Source: Rhizobium rosettiformans
Lineage (GTDB): Bacteria > Pseudomonadota > Alphaproteobacteria > Rhizobiales > Rhizobiaceae
Length of the DNA stretch: 64,000 nucleotides
Assembly: GCF_016806065.1 (NCBI RefSeq)
Contig: NZ_CP032405.1
Coordinates: 3,934,001-3,998,000, forward strand
Reading direction: 5' to 3'
Part shown: piece after piece, positions 54,875 to 64,000 of the stretch
How the letters are laid out: every line of letters starts with the position of its first letter
Numbering within the stretch: position 1 is the stretch's first letter
Position numbers and translations under genes: made by a program
The notes under the pieces: model-generated
What the model saw: the letters and a program-made list of their open reading frames with translations, nothing else
The model's database searches: none
Told to the model about the DNA's origin: nothing

Positions 54875-55744
54875 ATGAATGCGTCGACCACGGTGTCGGA
54901 CGTGATCCATGCCCATTTCGATGGGCTGACGCGTGCCGAACGGCAGCTGGCAGAAAGCCTGCTGCAGAACTACCCCGTCTCCGGACTGGGCAGCATCACC
55001 ACCGTTGCCGAAAATGCCCGGGTGTCGACACCGACAGTCGCCCGCATGGTGCAGAAGCTCGGCTACAAGGGCTATCCCGAGTTCCAGGCGCATCTCCACC
55101 AGGAACTTGAGGCGACGATCTCAAACCCGATCGCCAAGCACGACCGATGGGCCGCCAACGCTCCCAACCGGCACATCCTCAACCGGTTTGCTGAAGCCGT
55201 CATGGCCAATCTGCGCAACTCGCTGGGAGAACTGCGCACGGCGACCTTCGATGAAGCCGCTCGTCTGATCGGGGACCGCCATCGCAGCATTTATTTCGTC
55301 GGCGGACGCATCACGGGTGCGCTTGCCGAATACTTCTTCACCCATATGCAGGTCATCCGTCCCCGGACGACCTTGATGTCCTCGAATGCCAGTTCATGGC
55401 CGCAGCACGTCCTCAATATGCAGGATGGCGACGTGCTCGTGATCTTCGACATCAGGCGCTACGAGGCGGATCTGACGACGCTCGCGGAGGTCGCGCGCGC
55501 CAACGGCGTACAGATTATTGTCTTTACGGACCAGTGGATGTCGCCGGTGGCACAGCATGCGCGCCACTGTTTCAAGCTCCATATCGAGGCACCGTCGGCA
55601 TGGGACAGCTCCGTCGTGACGCTGTTCGTCGTCGAAGCCCTGATCGAGGCCGTGCAGAGCTCGTCCTGGGACGAGACGCGCGAGCGCATGAACACCCTCG
55701 AAGGACTTTTCGAACAGGCACGCCTGTTTAGAAAGCCCCGATGA
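54875..55744 (+). CDS. RpiR/MurR-family regulator with SIS domain
   Basis: About 289 residues. An N-terminal helix-turn-helix (about 10-75) has LTRAERQLAESLLQNYP and TTVAENARVSTPTVARMVQKLGYKGYPEFQ. A SIS sugar-phosphate-type domain (about 115-255) has IYFVGGRITGALAEYF and GDVLVIFDIRRYEADLTTLAEVA. Members usually bind a phosphorylated metabolite. The SIS Ser/Thr loop (GxGxS) is GGRITG here, so the ligand may not be a sugar phosphate. ATG at 54875; in-frame TTG starts lie upstream. Candidate controller of the divergent operon and of the ABC genes downstream. Confidence 0.88.
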   Translation: MNASTTVSDVIHAHFDGLTRAERQLAESLLQNYPVSGLGSITTVAENARVSTPTVARMVQKLGYKGYPEFQAHLHQELEATISNPIAKHDRWAANAPNRHILNRFAEAVMANLRNSLGELRTATFDEAARLIGDRHRSIYFVGGRITGALAEYFFTHMQVIRPRTTLMSSNASSWPQHVLNMQDGDVLVIFDIRRYEADLTTLAEVARANGVQIIVFTDQWMSPVAQHARHCFKLHIEAPSAWDSSVVTLFVVEALIEAVQSSSWDETRERMNTLEGLFEQARLFRKPR

Positions 55745-55882
55745 CGCAGACAGACGAAACCGGAGGACATTCAGGATACAGGCCCATACCGATAGACCAC
55801 GCAAGGCCGATATCCGTCACATAACCATAACAAAGGCCACATAAGTGAACCGCATCGCTTCCAACACAAGAGGAGAACTACA

Positions 55883-56989
55883 GTGACCACCAATCTTCGC
55901 AAATTCCTGTCGCTCACGACCGCGCTGGTCATGACAAGCTCGGCCGTTGCCTATGCCGAGCCGAGCGCCGAGCTGATCGAAGCCGCCAAGAAGGAAGGCA
56001 TGCTGACCACCATCGCCCTGCCCCACGACTGGTGCGGCTACGGCGAAGTCATCGCCGCCTTCAAGGCGAAGTATCCGGAAATCACCGTCAACGAATTGAA
56101 CCCGGATGCCGGCTCAGCCGACGAAGTTGAAGCCATCAAGGCCAACAAGGACAACAAGGGCCCGCAGGCTCCTGACGTCGTCGACGTCGGTCTCGCCTTC
56201 GGCCCGCAGATGAAGGCTGAAGGCCTTCTGCAGCCCTACAAGGTCTCCACCTGGGACGAAATCCCGGACAACATCAAGGACGCCGAAGGCTACTGGTACG
56301 GCGACTACTACGGCGTCATGTCCTTCCTGGTGAACAAGGACCTCGTCGAAAACACCCCGAAGGACTGGGCTGACCTCCTGAAGCCGGAATATGCCGGTCA
56401 GGTCGCTCTCGCCGGTGACCCGCGCGCCTCCAACCAGGCCATCCTCGGCGTTCTCGCAGCCGGCATGGCAACGGGCGCAGCTGCTGGCAAGGACGCCGGA
56501 GAAGCTGGCCTCAACTACTTCGCCGAAATGAACAAGGCCGGCAACTTCGTGCCTGTTATCGGCAAGTCCGGCACGCTCGCTCAGGGCGCGACCCCGATCG
56601 TCGTCATGTGGGACTACAACGCGCTCGCTGCTCGTGACACGCTCGCCGGCAACCCGCCGGTCGAAGTCGTCGTTCCGGACAAGGGCGTTCTCGCTGGCGT
56701 CTACGTTCAGGGCATCTCGGCCTATGCACCGCACCCGAATGCAGCGAAGCTCTGGATGGAGCACCTGTACTCCGACGAAGGTCAGCTCGGCTGGCTGAAG
56801 GGTTACTGCCACCCGGCCCGCTTCAACGCGATGGTCAAGGCCGGCAAGGTTCCGCAGGACCTGCTCGACGCCCTGCCGCCGGCTGAATCCTATGAAAAGG
56901 CCTACTTCCCGACGCTCGAAGAAGTCGACGCAAACAAGGCTGCCGTCACGGCTGGCTGGGACAGCGTCGTCGGCGCCAACGTTCAGTAA
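55883..56989 (+). CDS. ABC transporter periplasmic binding protein (Fe3+/AfuA-type cluster)
   Basis: 368 residues, GTG start with AGGAG upstream. Signal peptide about 1-25 (AYA). ELIEAAKKEGMLTTIALPHDWCGYGEVIAAFKAKYP is the binding-protein type 1 lobe; DVVDVGLAFG and VMWDYNALAARDTL follow. The residues do not show the tyrosine pair of ferric-iron binders, so an organic ligand is more likely. The gene leads an ABC operon and is separated from the permeases by a strong hairpin (57006-57037), which often keeps binding-protein mRNA high. Confidence 0.9.
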   Translation: MTTNLRKFLSLTTALVMTSSAVAYAEPSAELIEAAKKEGMLTTIALPHDWCGYGEVIAAFKAKYPEITVNELNPDAGSADEVEAIKANKDNKGPQAPDVVDVGLAFGPQMKAEGLLQPYKVSTWDEIPDNIKDAEGYWYGDYYGVMSFLVNKDLVENTPKDWADLLKPEYAGQVALAGDPRASNQAILGVLAAGMATGAAAGKDAGEAGLNYFAEMNKAGNFVPVIGKSGTLAQGATPIVVMWDYNALAARDTLAGNPPVEVVVPDKGVLAGVYVQGISAYAPHPNAAKLWMEHLYSDEGQLGWLKGYCHPARFNAMVKAGKVPQDLLDALPPAESYEKAYFPTLEEVDANKAAVTAGWDSVVGANVQ

Positions 56990-57005
56990 GTTGAGACCTT
57001 GATGT

Positions 57006-57037
57006 GCCGCCCCGATCTTTTCTAAGGTCGGGGCGGC
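57006..57037 (+). other. Strong hairpin between ABC binding protein and permease genes
   Basis: GCCGCCCCGATCTT paired with AAGGTCGGGGCGGC (one G-T wobble), loop TTCT: a 14-bp stem. No immediate U tract, so likely a partial terminator or 3' stabiliser for the upstream gene. Confidence 0.7.
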
Positions 57038-57087
57038 GCTCGCATTTTAAGAAGATCCGTCGAAACGCGGACAGAGGGGCAGATCGA

Positions 57088-57978
57088 ATGTCGACAGAGG
57101 CGGTGAGCCCGGGCCATCAGGCACGGCCACGAACGAAACTTCCACTTCACTGGCTCGGGGTCTTGCCCTTTGCAGCCTTCGTGATTCTCTTCCTGATCAT
57201 GCCGACGATGAAGATCGTCATCGGCGCCTTTCAGCGTCCGGACGGCTCGTTCACCTTCGACAATGTGCTTGGCCTGTTCACCCCTTCGATCATGGCCGCC
57301 TACTGGATCTCCATCAAGATCAGCCTCGCCTCGGCCATTCTCGGCTGCCTGATCGGCTTCGGCGTGGCCGCCGCCGTCATCCTCGGCGGACTGCCTGCCT
57401 GGATCCGCAGCCCGCTGCTGACATTTTCCGGTGTTGCCTCCAACTTCGCCGGCGTGCCGCTTGCCTTCGCCTTCCTTGCAACGCTCGGCCCCGTCGGCAT
57501 GTTGACCGTCTTCCTCAAGACCCAGCTCGGCATCGATCTGCGCCTTCTCGGCTTCAATCTCCTGTCGTTCTGGGGACTGACGATCACCTATCTCTTCTTC
57601 CAGATCCCGCTGATGATCCTGATCATCGCGCCGGCACTCGACGGCCTGAAGCGCGAATGGCGTGAGGCGGCCTCGATCCTCGGCGCGACCAATGCACAAT
57701 ACTGGCGGCTCGTGGCATTCCCGATCCTTTTGCCCTCGATCCTTGGCACTGTGGCCCTGCTTTTCGCAAATGCGTTCGGCGCCGTCGCAACCGCGATCGC
57801 ACTGACCGGCTCTTCGCTGAATATCGTGCCGATCCTGCTCTTCGCCCAGATCCGCGGCGACGTGCTGGGCGACCCCCATCTCGGCTACGCGCTCGCCTTT
57901 GGCATGATCGTCGTCACCGGAATTGCCAATGGCCTCTACATCTGGCTGCGCGCCCGCAGCGAAAGGTGGATGAAATGA
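57088..57978 (+). CDS. ABC transporter permease 1
   Basis: About 296 residues with six hydrophobic segments. The EAA loop reads DGLKREWREAASILGATNAQYWRLVAFPILLPSI (about 200-235), which contacts the ATPase. ATG at 57088 with AGAGGGG upstream; earlier in-frame codons lie in the hairpin region. Its stop overlaps the start of permease 2 (ATGA). Similar to the polyamine/iron-type permease group. Confidence 0.93.
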   Translation: MSTEAVSPGHQARPRTKLPLHWLGVLPFAAFVILFLIMPTMKIVIGAFQRPDGSFTFDNVLGLFTPSIMAAYWISIKISLASAILGCLIGFGVAAAVILGGLPAWIRSPLLTFSGVASNFAGVPLAFAFLATLGPVGMLTVFLKTQLGIDLRLLGFNLLSFWGLTITYLFFQIPLMILIIAPALDGLKREWREAASILGATNAQYWRLVAFPILLPSILGTVALLFANAFGAVATAIALTGSSLNIVPILLFAQIRGDVLGDPHLGYALAFGMIVVTGIANGLYIWLRARSERWMK

Positions 57979-58757
57979 AACGTCTCTGGGCTTGGGCCGC
58001 GCTGATCTTCGGCCTTCTCTATTTCATCCTGCCCCTCATTGGCATGACGAACTTCTCCCTGAAGATGCGTCGCGGCGAGTATTCCTTCGATGCCTACGCC
58101 AAGGTTCTGGCCGATCCGCGCTTCCAGGAGACCTTTAGCTATTCTGTGACGATGGCGCTGACGACCATCATCTTCGGGGTATTCCTGATCGTTCCGACGG
58201 CCTACTGGGTGCGGCTGAAAATGCCGGGCCTTCGCCCCTACATCGAATTCGTCACGCTGCTGCCGCTCGTCATCCCGGCGATCGTCGTCGTCTTCGGCTA
58301 TATCAGGCTCTACAACACCTCAAGCTGGCTACCGCTGACCGGCTCCTCGATGGGCACGAACATGCTGCTGATGTTCGGTTATGCCACGCTCGGTCTGCCC
58401 TACATGTACCGGGCAGTTGATACGGGCTTGAGAACCATCGACGTCGCCACCCTGACGGAGGCAGCCCAAAGCCTCGGCGCGGGCTGGGCCACGATCATCG
58501 GCCGTATCATCCTGCCGAATGTCTCTGTCGCCGTCATGTCGGGCGCCTTCGTCACCTTCGCCATCGTCATGGGCGAATTCACGATGGCCGCCCTTCTGAA
58601 CAAGCCGGCCTTCGGACCCTACATGCAGCTGCTCGGCGCCAACCGCGCCTATGAGCCGGCCGCCCTCGCCGTGATCGCCTTCGGCATCACCTGGGCATGC
58701 CTCGGCCTGATGCAGCTCGTCTCCCGCCTCCAGAAAACAGCCCCCCGCCAGGCTTGA
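57975..58757 (+). CDS. ABC transporter permease 2
   Basis: 260 residues, six transmembrane segments. The EAA loop is TLTEAAQSLGAGWATIIGRIILPNVSVAVMSG (about 155-187). It pairs with permease 1. Start at ATG 57975 overlapping the previous stop; a GTG three codons earlier is the alternative. The ATPase gene follows 12 bp after the stop. Confidence 0.93.
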   Translation: MKRLWAWAALIFGLLYFILPLIGMTNFSLKMRRGEYSFDAYAKVLADPRFQETFSYSVTMALTTIIFGVFLIVPTAYWVRLKMPGLRPYIEFVTLLPLVIPAIVVVFGYIRLYNTSSWLPLTGSSMGTNMLLMFGYATLGLPYMYRAVDTGLRTIDVATLTEAAQSLGAGWATIIGRIILPNVSVAVMSGAFVTFAIVMGEFTMAALLNKPAFGPYMQLLGANRAYEPAALAVIAFGITWACLGLMQLVSRLQKTAPRQA

Positions 58758-58769
58758 GGACATCAATTC

Positions 58770-59822
58770 ATGAGCTTTCTAACCCTGAACCACCTCAAGA
58801 AATCCTTCGGCGCAACCCAGGTCGTGCACGACTTCAACATGGCGATCGACAAGGGCGAGTTCATCTCCTTCCTTGGGCCCTCCGGCTGCGGCAAGACCAC
58901 CGTGCTGCGCATGGTGGCCGGTTTCGAGACCCCGTCGGCCGGCTCCATCGTCGTTGATGGCAAGGACCAGACCAACTTGAAGCCGAACCAGCGCAATATT
59001 GGCATGGTCTTTCAGGCCTATGCGCTGTTTCCCAACATGAATGTCTTCGACAACGTCGCCTTTGGCCTGAAGATTGCCGGCATGTCGAAAGCCGATATCG
59101 AAACACGCGTGAAGGAGATGCTCTCCCTCATTCACCTCGAACATCTGGCTGAGCGCTATCCCTACCAGCTGTCGGGCGGACAGCAGCAGCGCGTCGCACT
59201 CGCCCGCGCGCTTGCCCCCAAACCCCAGGTCCTGCTCCTCGACGAACCGCTTTCGGCGCTCGACGCCAAGATCCGTGTTTCACTGCGCGAAGAGATCCGC
59301 CAGATCCAGCAGAAGCTTGGCATCACCACCGTCTTCGTTACCCATGACCAGGAAGAGGCGCTGTCGATCTCTGACCGGATCGTCGTCATGAATGCAGGCA
59401 AGGCCGACCAGATCGGCACGCCCTTCGAGATCTACAACCGTCCCACGACCCGCTTCGTCGCCTCCTTCGTCGGCACGCTCAACGTGCTCGACGCCGTCGT
59501 TGCAGATCAGGGCGCCGGCTTGGTCAAGATCGGCGACAAGATGCTCACCATCAAGGAGGCGATTTCGTCCGCGAACGGCCAGACAATCCAGCTCGCCATG
59601 CGACCGGAAGCCGGCACGCTCTCAGGCGCGGATGAAGCCACGGTGCATGGGCAGGTGACATCGAGCCAGTTCCTCGGCTCCGTCATCCGCACACGCATCG
59701 ATGTCGCCGGAAAGACGCTCTCCTTCGACACCTTCAACGACCCCGGCATTAAACCGCCTGTTGTCGGCGATACCGTCGGCGTGAAAATCGACCCCTCCGC
59801 CTTGATCGTGCTCGCCGACTGA
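58770..59822 (+). CDS. ABC transporter ATP-binding protein (PotA/FbpC-like)
   Basis: 350 residues. Walker [10 protein letters not shown] (36-44), Q-loop in [13 protein letters not shown], signature [15 protein letters not shown] (about 133-147), Walker [12 protein letters not shown], and the switch His in [11 protein letters not shown]. The C-terminal third (about 240-350) is a TOBE-type domain, as in polyamine and sugar importers. It completes the importer of this operon. Confidence 0.95.
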   Translation: MSFLTLNHLKKSFGATQVVHDFNMAIDKGEFISFLGPSGCGKTTVLRMVAGFETPSAGSIVVDGKDQTNLKPNQRNIGMVFQAYALFPNMNVFDNVAFGLKIAGMSKADIETRVKEMLSLIHLEHLAERYPYQLSGGQQQRVALARALAPKPQVLLLDEPLSALDAKIRVSLREEIRQIQQKLGITTVFVTHDQEEALSISDRIVVMNAGKADQIGTPFEIYNRPTTRFVASFVGTLNVLDAVVADQGAGLVKIGDKMLTIKEAISSANGQTIQLAMRPEAGTLSGADEATVHGQVTSSQFLGSVIRTRIDVAGKTLSFDTFNDPGIKPPVVGDTVGVKIDPSALIVLAD

Positions 59823-59852
59823 GGCAAACCACGTCCAAAGGCAAACGTGTCG

Positions 59853-59878
59853 GAATGCCGTCCGCAAGGGCGGCATTC
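59853..59878 (+). other. Hairpin with GCAA tetraloop between ABC ATPase and zinc ADH genes
   Basis: GAATGCCGTCC paired with GGGCGGCATTC (one wobble), loop GCAA, a GNRA tetraloop. It ends 18 bp before the next ATG. No U tract. Confidence 0.6.
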
Positions 59879-59896
59879 GCATCTGAAGGATATCCC

Positions 59897-60940
59897 ATGC
59901 GGGCGATGTATTTTGAAGCATTCGGTGCAACACCGGAGATCCGCACGCTACCCGATCCGACGCCGACCAATGCCGGCGTCGTCATCTCCGTGAAGGCAAC
60001 GGGCCTCTGCCGCAGCGACTGGCACGGCTGGATGGGCCACGATCCCGATATCCGACTTCCCCACGTCCCCGGCCATGAACTGGCCGGCACGATCGCGGCT
60101 GTCGGCCGTGACGTGCGCCGCTTCAAGGTCGGCGATCGTGTAACGGTGCCCTTCGTTTCCGGCTGCGGCCACTGCATGGAATGCCGCTCCGGCAACCAGC
60201 AGGTTTGCGAAGAGCAATTCCAGCCCGGCTTTACCCATTGGGGCTCGTTCGCCGAATATGTGGCCATCGACTATGCCGACCAGAACCTCGTGCATCTGCC
60301 GACTGAGATCAGCTACGAGACGGCGGCCAGCCTTGGCTGCCGCTTTGCCACCTCCTTCCGGGCGGTGGTCGACCAGGGACGTCTGCAGGGCGGTGAATGG
60401 CTGGCAGTCCATGGTTGCGGCGGTGTCGGCCTCTCGGCGATCATGATCGGTGCTGCGCTCGGCGCCAATGTCGTCGCCATCGACATCGCCGAGGACAAGC
60501 TGGCGCTGGCCAAGGCGCTGGGAGCATCCGTTGCCATCGACAGCCGTTCGGTCGCCGATGTCTCCGAAGCAGTGCGTGACGTGACCGGTGGCGGTGCGCA
60601 TGTCTCGGTCGATGCGCTCGGCCATCCCCAGACCTGCTGCAACTCGATCCTCAACCTTCGCCGGCGCGGCCGCCATGTTCAGGTCGGCCTGATGCTCGCC
60701 GAGCATGCGACGCCGGCGATCCCCATGGCACGCGTCATTGCCCACGAGCTCGAAATCTATGGCAGCCACGGCATGCAGTCCTGGCGTTACGATGCCATGC
60801 TCCGCATGATCCTGTCGGGCAAGCTCTCTCCGGACCGCCTGATCGGCCGCCGCATCACCCTCACGGAAGCGGCACCGGCGCTCGCAACCATGGACAGCTT
60901 CCGCGAAAACGGCATCAGCATCATCGACCGCATGGTTTGA
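59897..60940 (+). CDS. Zinc-dependent alcohol dehydrogenase (medium-chain)
   Basis: 347 residues. Catalytic zinc ligands Cys38 (GLCRSDWHG) and His60-Glu61 (PGHELAG); structural zinc Cys90, Cys93, Cys96, Cys104. The NAD site is [26 protein letters not shown] with Asp/Ile ending that favours NAD. ATG with AAGGA upstream. It probably oxidises the imported substrate or a derivative; it is the second alcohol dehydrogenase in this region besides the iron enzyme at 46728. Confidence 0.94.
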   Translation: MRAMYFEAFGATPEIRTLPDPTPTNAGVVISVKATGLCRSDWHGWMGHDPDIRLPHVPGHELAGTIAAVGRDVRRFKVGDRVTVPFVSGCGHCMECRSGNQQVCEEQFQPGFTHWGSFAEYVAIDYADQNLVHLPTEISYETAASLGCRFATSFRAVVDQGRLQGGEWLAVHGCGGVGLSAIMIGAALGANVVAIDIAEDKLALAKALGASVAIDSRSVADVSEAVRDVTGGGAHVSVDALGHPQTCCNSILNLRRRGRHVQVGLMLAEHATPAIPMARVIAHELEIYGSHGMQSWRYDAMLRMILSGKLSPDRLIGRRITLTEAAPALATMDSFRENGISIIDRMV

Positions 60941-61041
60941 GGACTGCCCGCGCAATCACGTTTCGCCATATGGTGTGATAGCGTTAACCCGTTTGTGGTG
61001 AACTTCGGCTGCACGAAACCGGCAACGGATCGAGAGCAGCC

Positions 61042-62199
61042 ATGGTCAGGAAGAAGACATCAACGGAGATTGACGCCAAGGGTTTCATGGCCGAATTCAT
61101 GCGGCTGAAACGCGGCTCCGTCACGCGTCGTCATTTTCTCTCTGTCACCGGGCTCGGAATGGCAGCCCTCGTCATCGGAGGAAGCAGCAGGACAAGCGTG
61201 GCGACTTCGGAAGGTTCGCCGCTCGGCAAGAAGGTCTCGCTCGCAACCTGGCCGAACTATCATGATCCCAAGACCTTCGAGGACTTCACCGCCCGCTATG
61301 GCGTAGAGGTCGACGTCTCGATCATCGGTTCCAACGAGGGCACTTTGCTCGCCCTTGAACGAGGCAGGGTCTGGGACATCATCATCCCCACCCAGTATGC
61401 GATCGCGCCCTATGTGAAGCGCGACATGCTCGAGCCCCTCGAACTCCGACGCCTGCCGAATTTCGATCTTGCCGCCCATGCCGACCGCTTCCTGAAGCCC
61501 GGCGTCCGGGCAGGCGCGATCTTTGCGGTGCCGAAAAACGCCGGCACGACCGGCATCGCATACAACAGCCGCCAACTGAAGCCAGTCGAGACCTGGCGCG
61601 ACTTCTTCGATGTCGCCATGACGAAGGCGACGGGTAGGACTATCGTGCATGACTACCAGCTGACCGCCATCGGCGGCGCTCTGGTGGCGCTTGGCCACGA
61701 CTTCAACTCCCTGGATCCGACGGAACTGCAACACGCCGAAGACCTGCTCATGCGGGTCAGGCCGCACCTCTTGGCCGTCGACAGCGACTACCAGCCTGCA
61801 ATGCGCACCGGGGAAGCCTGGATGACCATGTGCTGGAGCAATGACGCCTCGCAGATGCACCGCGACGTGCCCGAGATCGCCTATGCCATTGCGACCGATG
61901 GCGGAGAGATCTGGACGGATTATTACGCGATCCCTGCCAAGGCCCATAATAAACCGGGCGCCCATGCCCTGATCAACCACCTGCTCGACCCCGAGATCGC
62001 CGCCCGCGAGCACATCGTCCATGGCGGCACGGTCACCGACAGCCGCGTCCGCGCACTTCTGCCCGAAGAGATCCTCGCGGACGAAATCATTTATCCCGAC
62101 GAAGCAAAGCTGACACCGCTGGAGTTCGGATTGGCCGTCGCAATGACGGACCCGACCCGCGCCGAGATCATGAACCGCTTTCGTGCCGCCCGCGGCTGA
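61042..62199 (+). CDS. Tat-exported PotD-like solute-binding protein without its own transporter
   Basis: 385 residues. A long n-region leads into SVTRRHFLSVTG (26-37), a twin-arginine signal. The mature part begins GKKVSLATWPNYHDPKTFEDFTARYGVEVDVSIIGSNEGTLLALERG, as in spermidine/putrescine binding proteins, and ends with a PotD-like helix region. No permease or ATPase follows. It could feed the ABC importer just upstream. The n-region of about 25 residues is unusually long. Confidence 0.88.
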   Translation: MVRKKTSTEIDAKGFMAEFMRLKRGSVTRRHFLSVTGLGMAALVIGGSSRTSVATSEGSPLGKKVSLATWPNYHDPKTFEDFTARYGVEVDVSIIGSNEGTLLALERGRVWDIIIPTQYAIAPYVKRDMLEPLELRRLPNFDLAAHADRFLKPGVRAGAIFAVPKNAGTTGIAYNSRQLKPVETWRDFFDVAMTKATGRTIVHDYQLTAIGGALVALGHDFNSLDPTELQHAEDLLMRVRPHLLAVDSDYQPAMRTGEAWMTMCWSNDASQMHRDVPEIAYAIATDGGEIWTDYYAIPAKAHNKPGAHALINHLLDPEIAAREHIVHGGTVTDSRVRALLPEEILADEIIYPDEAKLTPLEFGLAVAMTDPTRAEIMNRFRAARG

Positions 62200-62274
62200 C
62201 GCCGCTCTTCCCGCGTGATAGGCAAGGCACGTGCCCGGGAGGCTCCGGCACGATCGATCAAGCACGGGATTGCC

Positions 62275-63144
62275 ATGCCGCAGATTTCCATCATCGACAC
62301 CATTTCAGACCCCGGCAAAGACACGAGACCAAACGAGGATCGCCTCGGCTACAACAGCCACGCCGCTTTCGTCATCGACGGCGCAACCGGCCTTGGCGAC
62401 CGCCAGTTCATGGATGGCTTCGGCTCGGACGCCGCCTGGATCGCGGAATTCGCAGCGCTGCGTTTTGCCGAGCGGCTCGACAGCAGTTCAGATCCCAAGG
62501 CGGTGCTGAGAGCCGTGTCCGAAGAGGGGCGCGACGCCTTCCTGGCGACGGCGGGCGAACAGCCGCGCTACACTTGGCCGCTCTGCAGCCTGACTGCCCT
62601 GCAGGCAACGTCATCAGGTTTCCGCTGGTTCGGCCTTGGCGACAGCTGCATGTATATCATGCATGACGACGGCCAGTCCGACTTCGTCATCCCGATCCCC
62701 GGTGCCTATGAATGGGAGCAACACCGGGCGGCAGAGCACATCGCCCGCGTCGGCGGCATCGGCGCGGCAGGTGTCGCCAATGACGACCCGCAGACGCTGG
62801 AAGATCTGCGTCGTGGCCGGGCATTGCAGAACACATCAGGTGGCTCGACCTGGACCTTCGGCATCGTCCCCGAAGCCGCCGATTACCTCGCCATGGTGGA
62901 TGTCCCCGTCTACGGCGGCGGCGCCACAGCCCTCCTCTGCTCCGACGGCCTCGCCGATCTGGTCGCGCTCTACAAGCTCTACACCCCCGCCACGCTGATC
63001 CAGCACGCTGCGACGACGGGGCTGAAGTCACTGGTCTCAGAGCTTCGCCACATGGAGCGGGAGGTCGATCCGGATGGCTTGAAATATCCGCGCTACAAGC
63101 AGAGCGACGACACGACGGCGATCCTGCTGAGGCTGGAGGCGTGA
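62275..63144 (+). CDS. PP2C-type serine/threonine phosphatase
   Basis: 289 residues with every PPM motif: RPNEDRLG (Glu21, Asp22), FVIDGATGL (Asp35), FGLGDSCMYI, LLCSDGLADLV and SDDTTAILLRL at the C-terminus. These place two or three metal ions for phosphoprotein dephosphorylation. No transmembrane or sensor domain. ATG at 62275 (MPQISIID); upstream frame is not used. 75 bp after the PotD-like gene, possibly one transcript. Bacterial partners are usually kinases or STAS proteins; none is adjacent. Confidence 0.9.
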   Translation: MPQISIIDTISDPGKDTRPNEDRLGYNSHAAFVIDGATGLGDRQFMDGFGSDAAWIAEFAALRFAERLDSSSDPKAVLRAVSEEGRDAFLATAGEQPRYTWPLCSLTALQATSSGFRWFGLGDSCMYIMHDDGQSDFVIPIPGAYEWEQHRAAEHIARVGGIGAAGVANDDPQTLEDLRRGRALQNTSGGSTWTFGIVPEAADYLAMVDVPVYGGGATALLCSDGLADLVALYKLYTPATLIQHAATTGLKSLVSELRHMEREVDPDGLKYPRYKQSDDTTAILLRLEA

Positions 63145-63234
63145 AGGCAATTAGGAATCTGCCTCAATAGCTTACTAGCGAATTCAGAATCGATTTGTGA
63201 GCGGCCTAATGGAAAGGTGGAACGCCCAGTTGGG

Positions 63235-63353
63235 CCCCTCATCCGCCCTTCGGGCACCTTCTCCCCGCAAGCGGGGAGAAGGCCGTGTGGCTGGCGTTTT
63301 GCCGCCTTCTCCCCGTTCACGGGGAGAAGGTCCCGGCAGGGGGATGAGGGGCA
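63235..63353. repeat. Rhizobial intergenic palindromic element (RIME-like)
   Basis: Outer inverted repeats GCCCCTCATCC (63235-63245) and its complement (63343-63353) enclose two hairpins: CCTTCTCCCCGC with a 2-nt loop (63258-63283) and CCTTCTCCCCG with a 4-nt loop (63306-63331). The CACCTTCTCCCCGC-GCGGGGAGAAGG core is a familiar dispersed repeat in Rhizobiaceae. It sits between two convergent genes. Non-coding. Confidence 0.85.
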
Positions 63354-63369
63354 ATTGCCCGCCAGCCGA

Positions 63370-64000
63370 TTACTCCGCGGCCACCGCCTTCGGCACATAA
63401 TTCAACACCGGCCCAAGCCAACGTTCCACTTCGCGCACATCCATAGCCTTGCGCGCCGCATAGTCCTCGACCTGGTCACGCTCGACCTTGGCGACGCCGA
63501 AGTAATAGCTGTCGGGATGGCCGATATAGAGACCGGAGACGGACGAGCCCGGCCACATGGCATAGCTCTCCGTCAGCGTCACACCGGTCGCCTTGGTCGC
63601 GTCGAGCAGCGAGAACAGCGTCACCTTTTCCGTATGGTCGGGCTGCGCCGGATAGCCAGGCGCCGGCCGGATGCCGGCATAGGTTTCCGAGATCAGCTCC
63701 TCGGGCGTTAGGGCCTCATCCGAAGCATAGCCCCAGAACTCCTTGCGTACCTGTTCATGCATGCGCTCGGCAAAGGCCTCGGCGAAACGGTCAGCCAAAG
63801 CCTTCACCAGGATCGAAGAGTAATCGTCATTCGCCCGCTCGAAGCGTTCGGCGATCGCCACCTCTTCGATACCGGCCGTCACAACGAACCCGCCGACATA
63901 ATCCGGAAGGCCCGTCTCCAGAGGTGCTACGAAATCCGACAAGGCGACATTCGCCCGTCCCTCGCGCTTGGCGATCTGCTGACGCAGCGTGAAGAAGGTT
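63370..64000 (-). CDS. metH: Cobalamin-dependent methionine synthase MetH, C-terminal part
   Basis: The frame is open from the right edge and ends at 63370, giving about 209 residues. [23 protein letters not shown] at the edge and [27 protein letters not shown] and [20 protein letters not shown] belong to the AdoMet-binding reactivation domain of MetH. The enzyme transfers the methyl group of methyl-THF (made by MetF) to homocysteine. Its promoter is outside the window, so a link to the operator at 31640 cannot be seen here. Confidence 0.96.
   Translation of the reverse strand, partial: TFFTLRQQIAKREGRANVALSDFVAPLETGLPDYVGGFVVTAGIEEVAIAERFERANDDYSSILVKALADRFAEAFAERMHEQVRKEFWGYASDEALTPEELISETYAGIRPAPGYPAQPDHTEKVTLFSLLDATKATGVTLTESYAMWPGSSVSGLYIGHPDSYYFGVAKVERDQVEDYAARKAMDVREVERWLGPVLNYVPKAVAAE

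Overview
The window reads as chromosomal DNA of a Rhizobiaceae alphaproteobacterium (Rhizobium/Agrobacterium/Shinella-like; genus not settled). The grounds are high-GC codon use, a rhizobial-type division and cell-wall (dcw) gene order, betaine-lipid genes btaAB, CtrA-like TTAA boxes, an ArsR-methyltransferase fusion next to metF, and a rhizobial-type intergenic palindromic element near the right end. No tRNA, 5S/16S/23S rRNA, prophage, insertion sequence or CRISPR array was seen.

Layout. 1-14.4 kb (minus strand): mraZ-rsmH-ftsL-ftsI-murE-murF-mraY-murD-ftsW-murG-murC-murB, followed by the start of a membrane GGDEF gene that runs off the left edge. Upstream of mraZ lies a five-copy, 10-bp-phased MraZ box array. 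14.6-15.0 kb: RNase P RNA. 15.0-29.2 kb: an FAD oxidoreductase, several cell-wall hydrolases (two SLT-type transglycosylases, an AmpD-like amidase, a GH25 lysozyme, an MltB), a TerB/J-domain protein, PPi-dependent phosphofructokinase, a GGDEF-EAL protein and btaAB. 29.5-36 kb: a 25-residue membrane protein with a perfect Shine-Dalgarno sequence, metF with its ArsR-methyltransferase regulator and a perfect palindromic operator, a chemoreceptor with a C-terminal tether, and EttA. 36-46.5 kb: a hydrolase, a CoA-transferase/ThDP-enzyme pair, an Ada-type protein without a glycosylase domain, an EamA exporter broken by one TGA codon, RidA, a DUF442 phosphatase-like protein, a DUF4432/MarR pair, an L,D-transpeptidase and an orphan ParA.

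46.7-63.1 kb is the most distinctive part. A seven-gene minus-strand operon encodes an N-formylglutamate-amidohydrolase-like enzyme, a TRAP transporter (dctQMP), a glutamine-synthetase-like ligase, an aldehyde dehydrogenase and an iron alcohol dehydrogenase. It diverges from an rpiR-type regulator across an interval carrying a 10-bp inverted repeat. Taken together the genes suggest uptake of an amino alcohol or amine, gamma-glutamylation, two-step oxidation and amide hydrolysis; the substrate is not known. All four long intercistronic gaps carry a GC-rich hairpin without a U tract. Downstream of rpiR lie an ABC importer (binding protein, two permeases, ATPase), a zinc alcohol dehydrogenase, an orphan Tat-exported PotD-like binding protein and a complete PP2C-type phosphatase.

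The right end holds a palindromic repeat and the C-terminus of metH. Many genes are translationally coupled by ATGA overlaps, so the window is mostly compact operons with strong hairpin terminators at convergent junctions.
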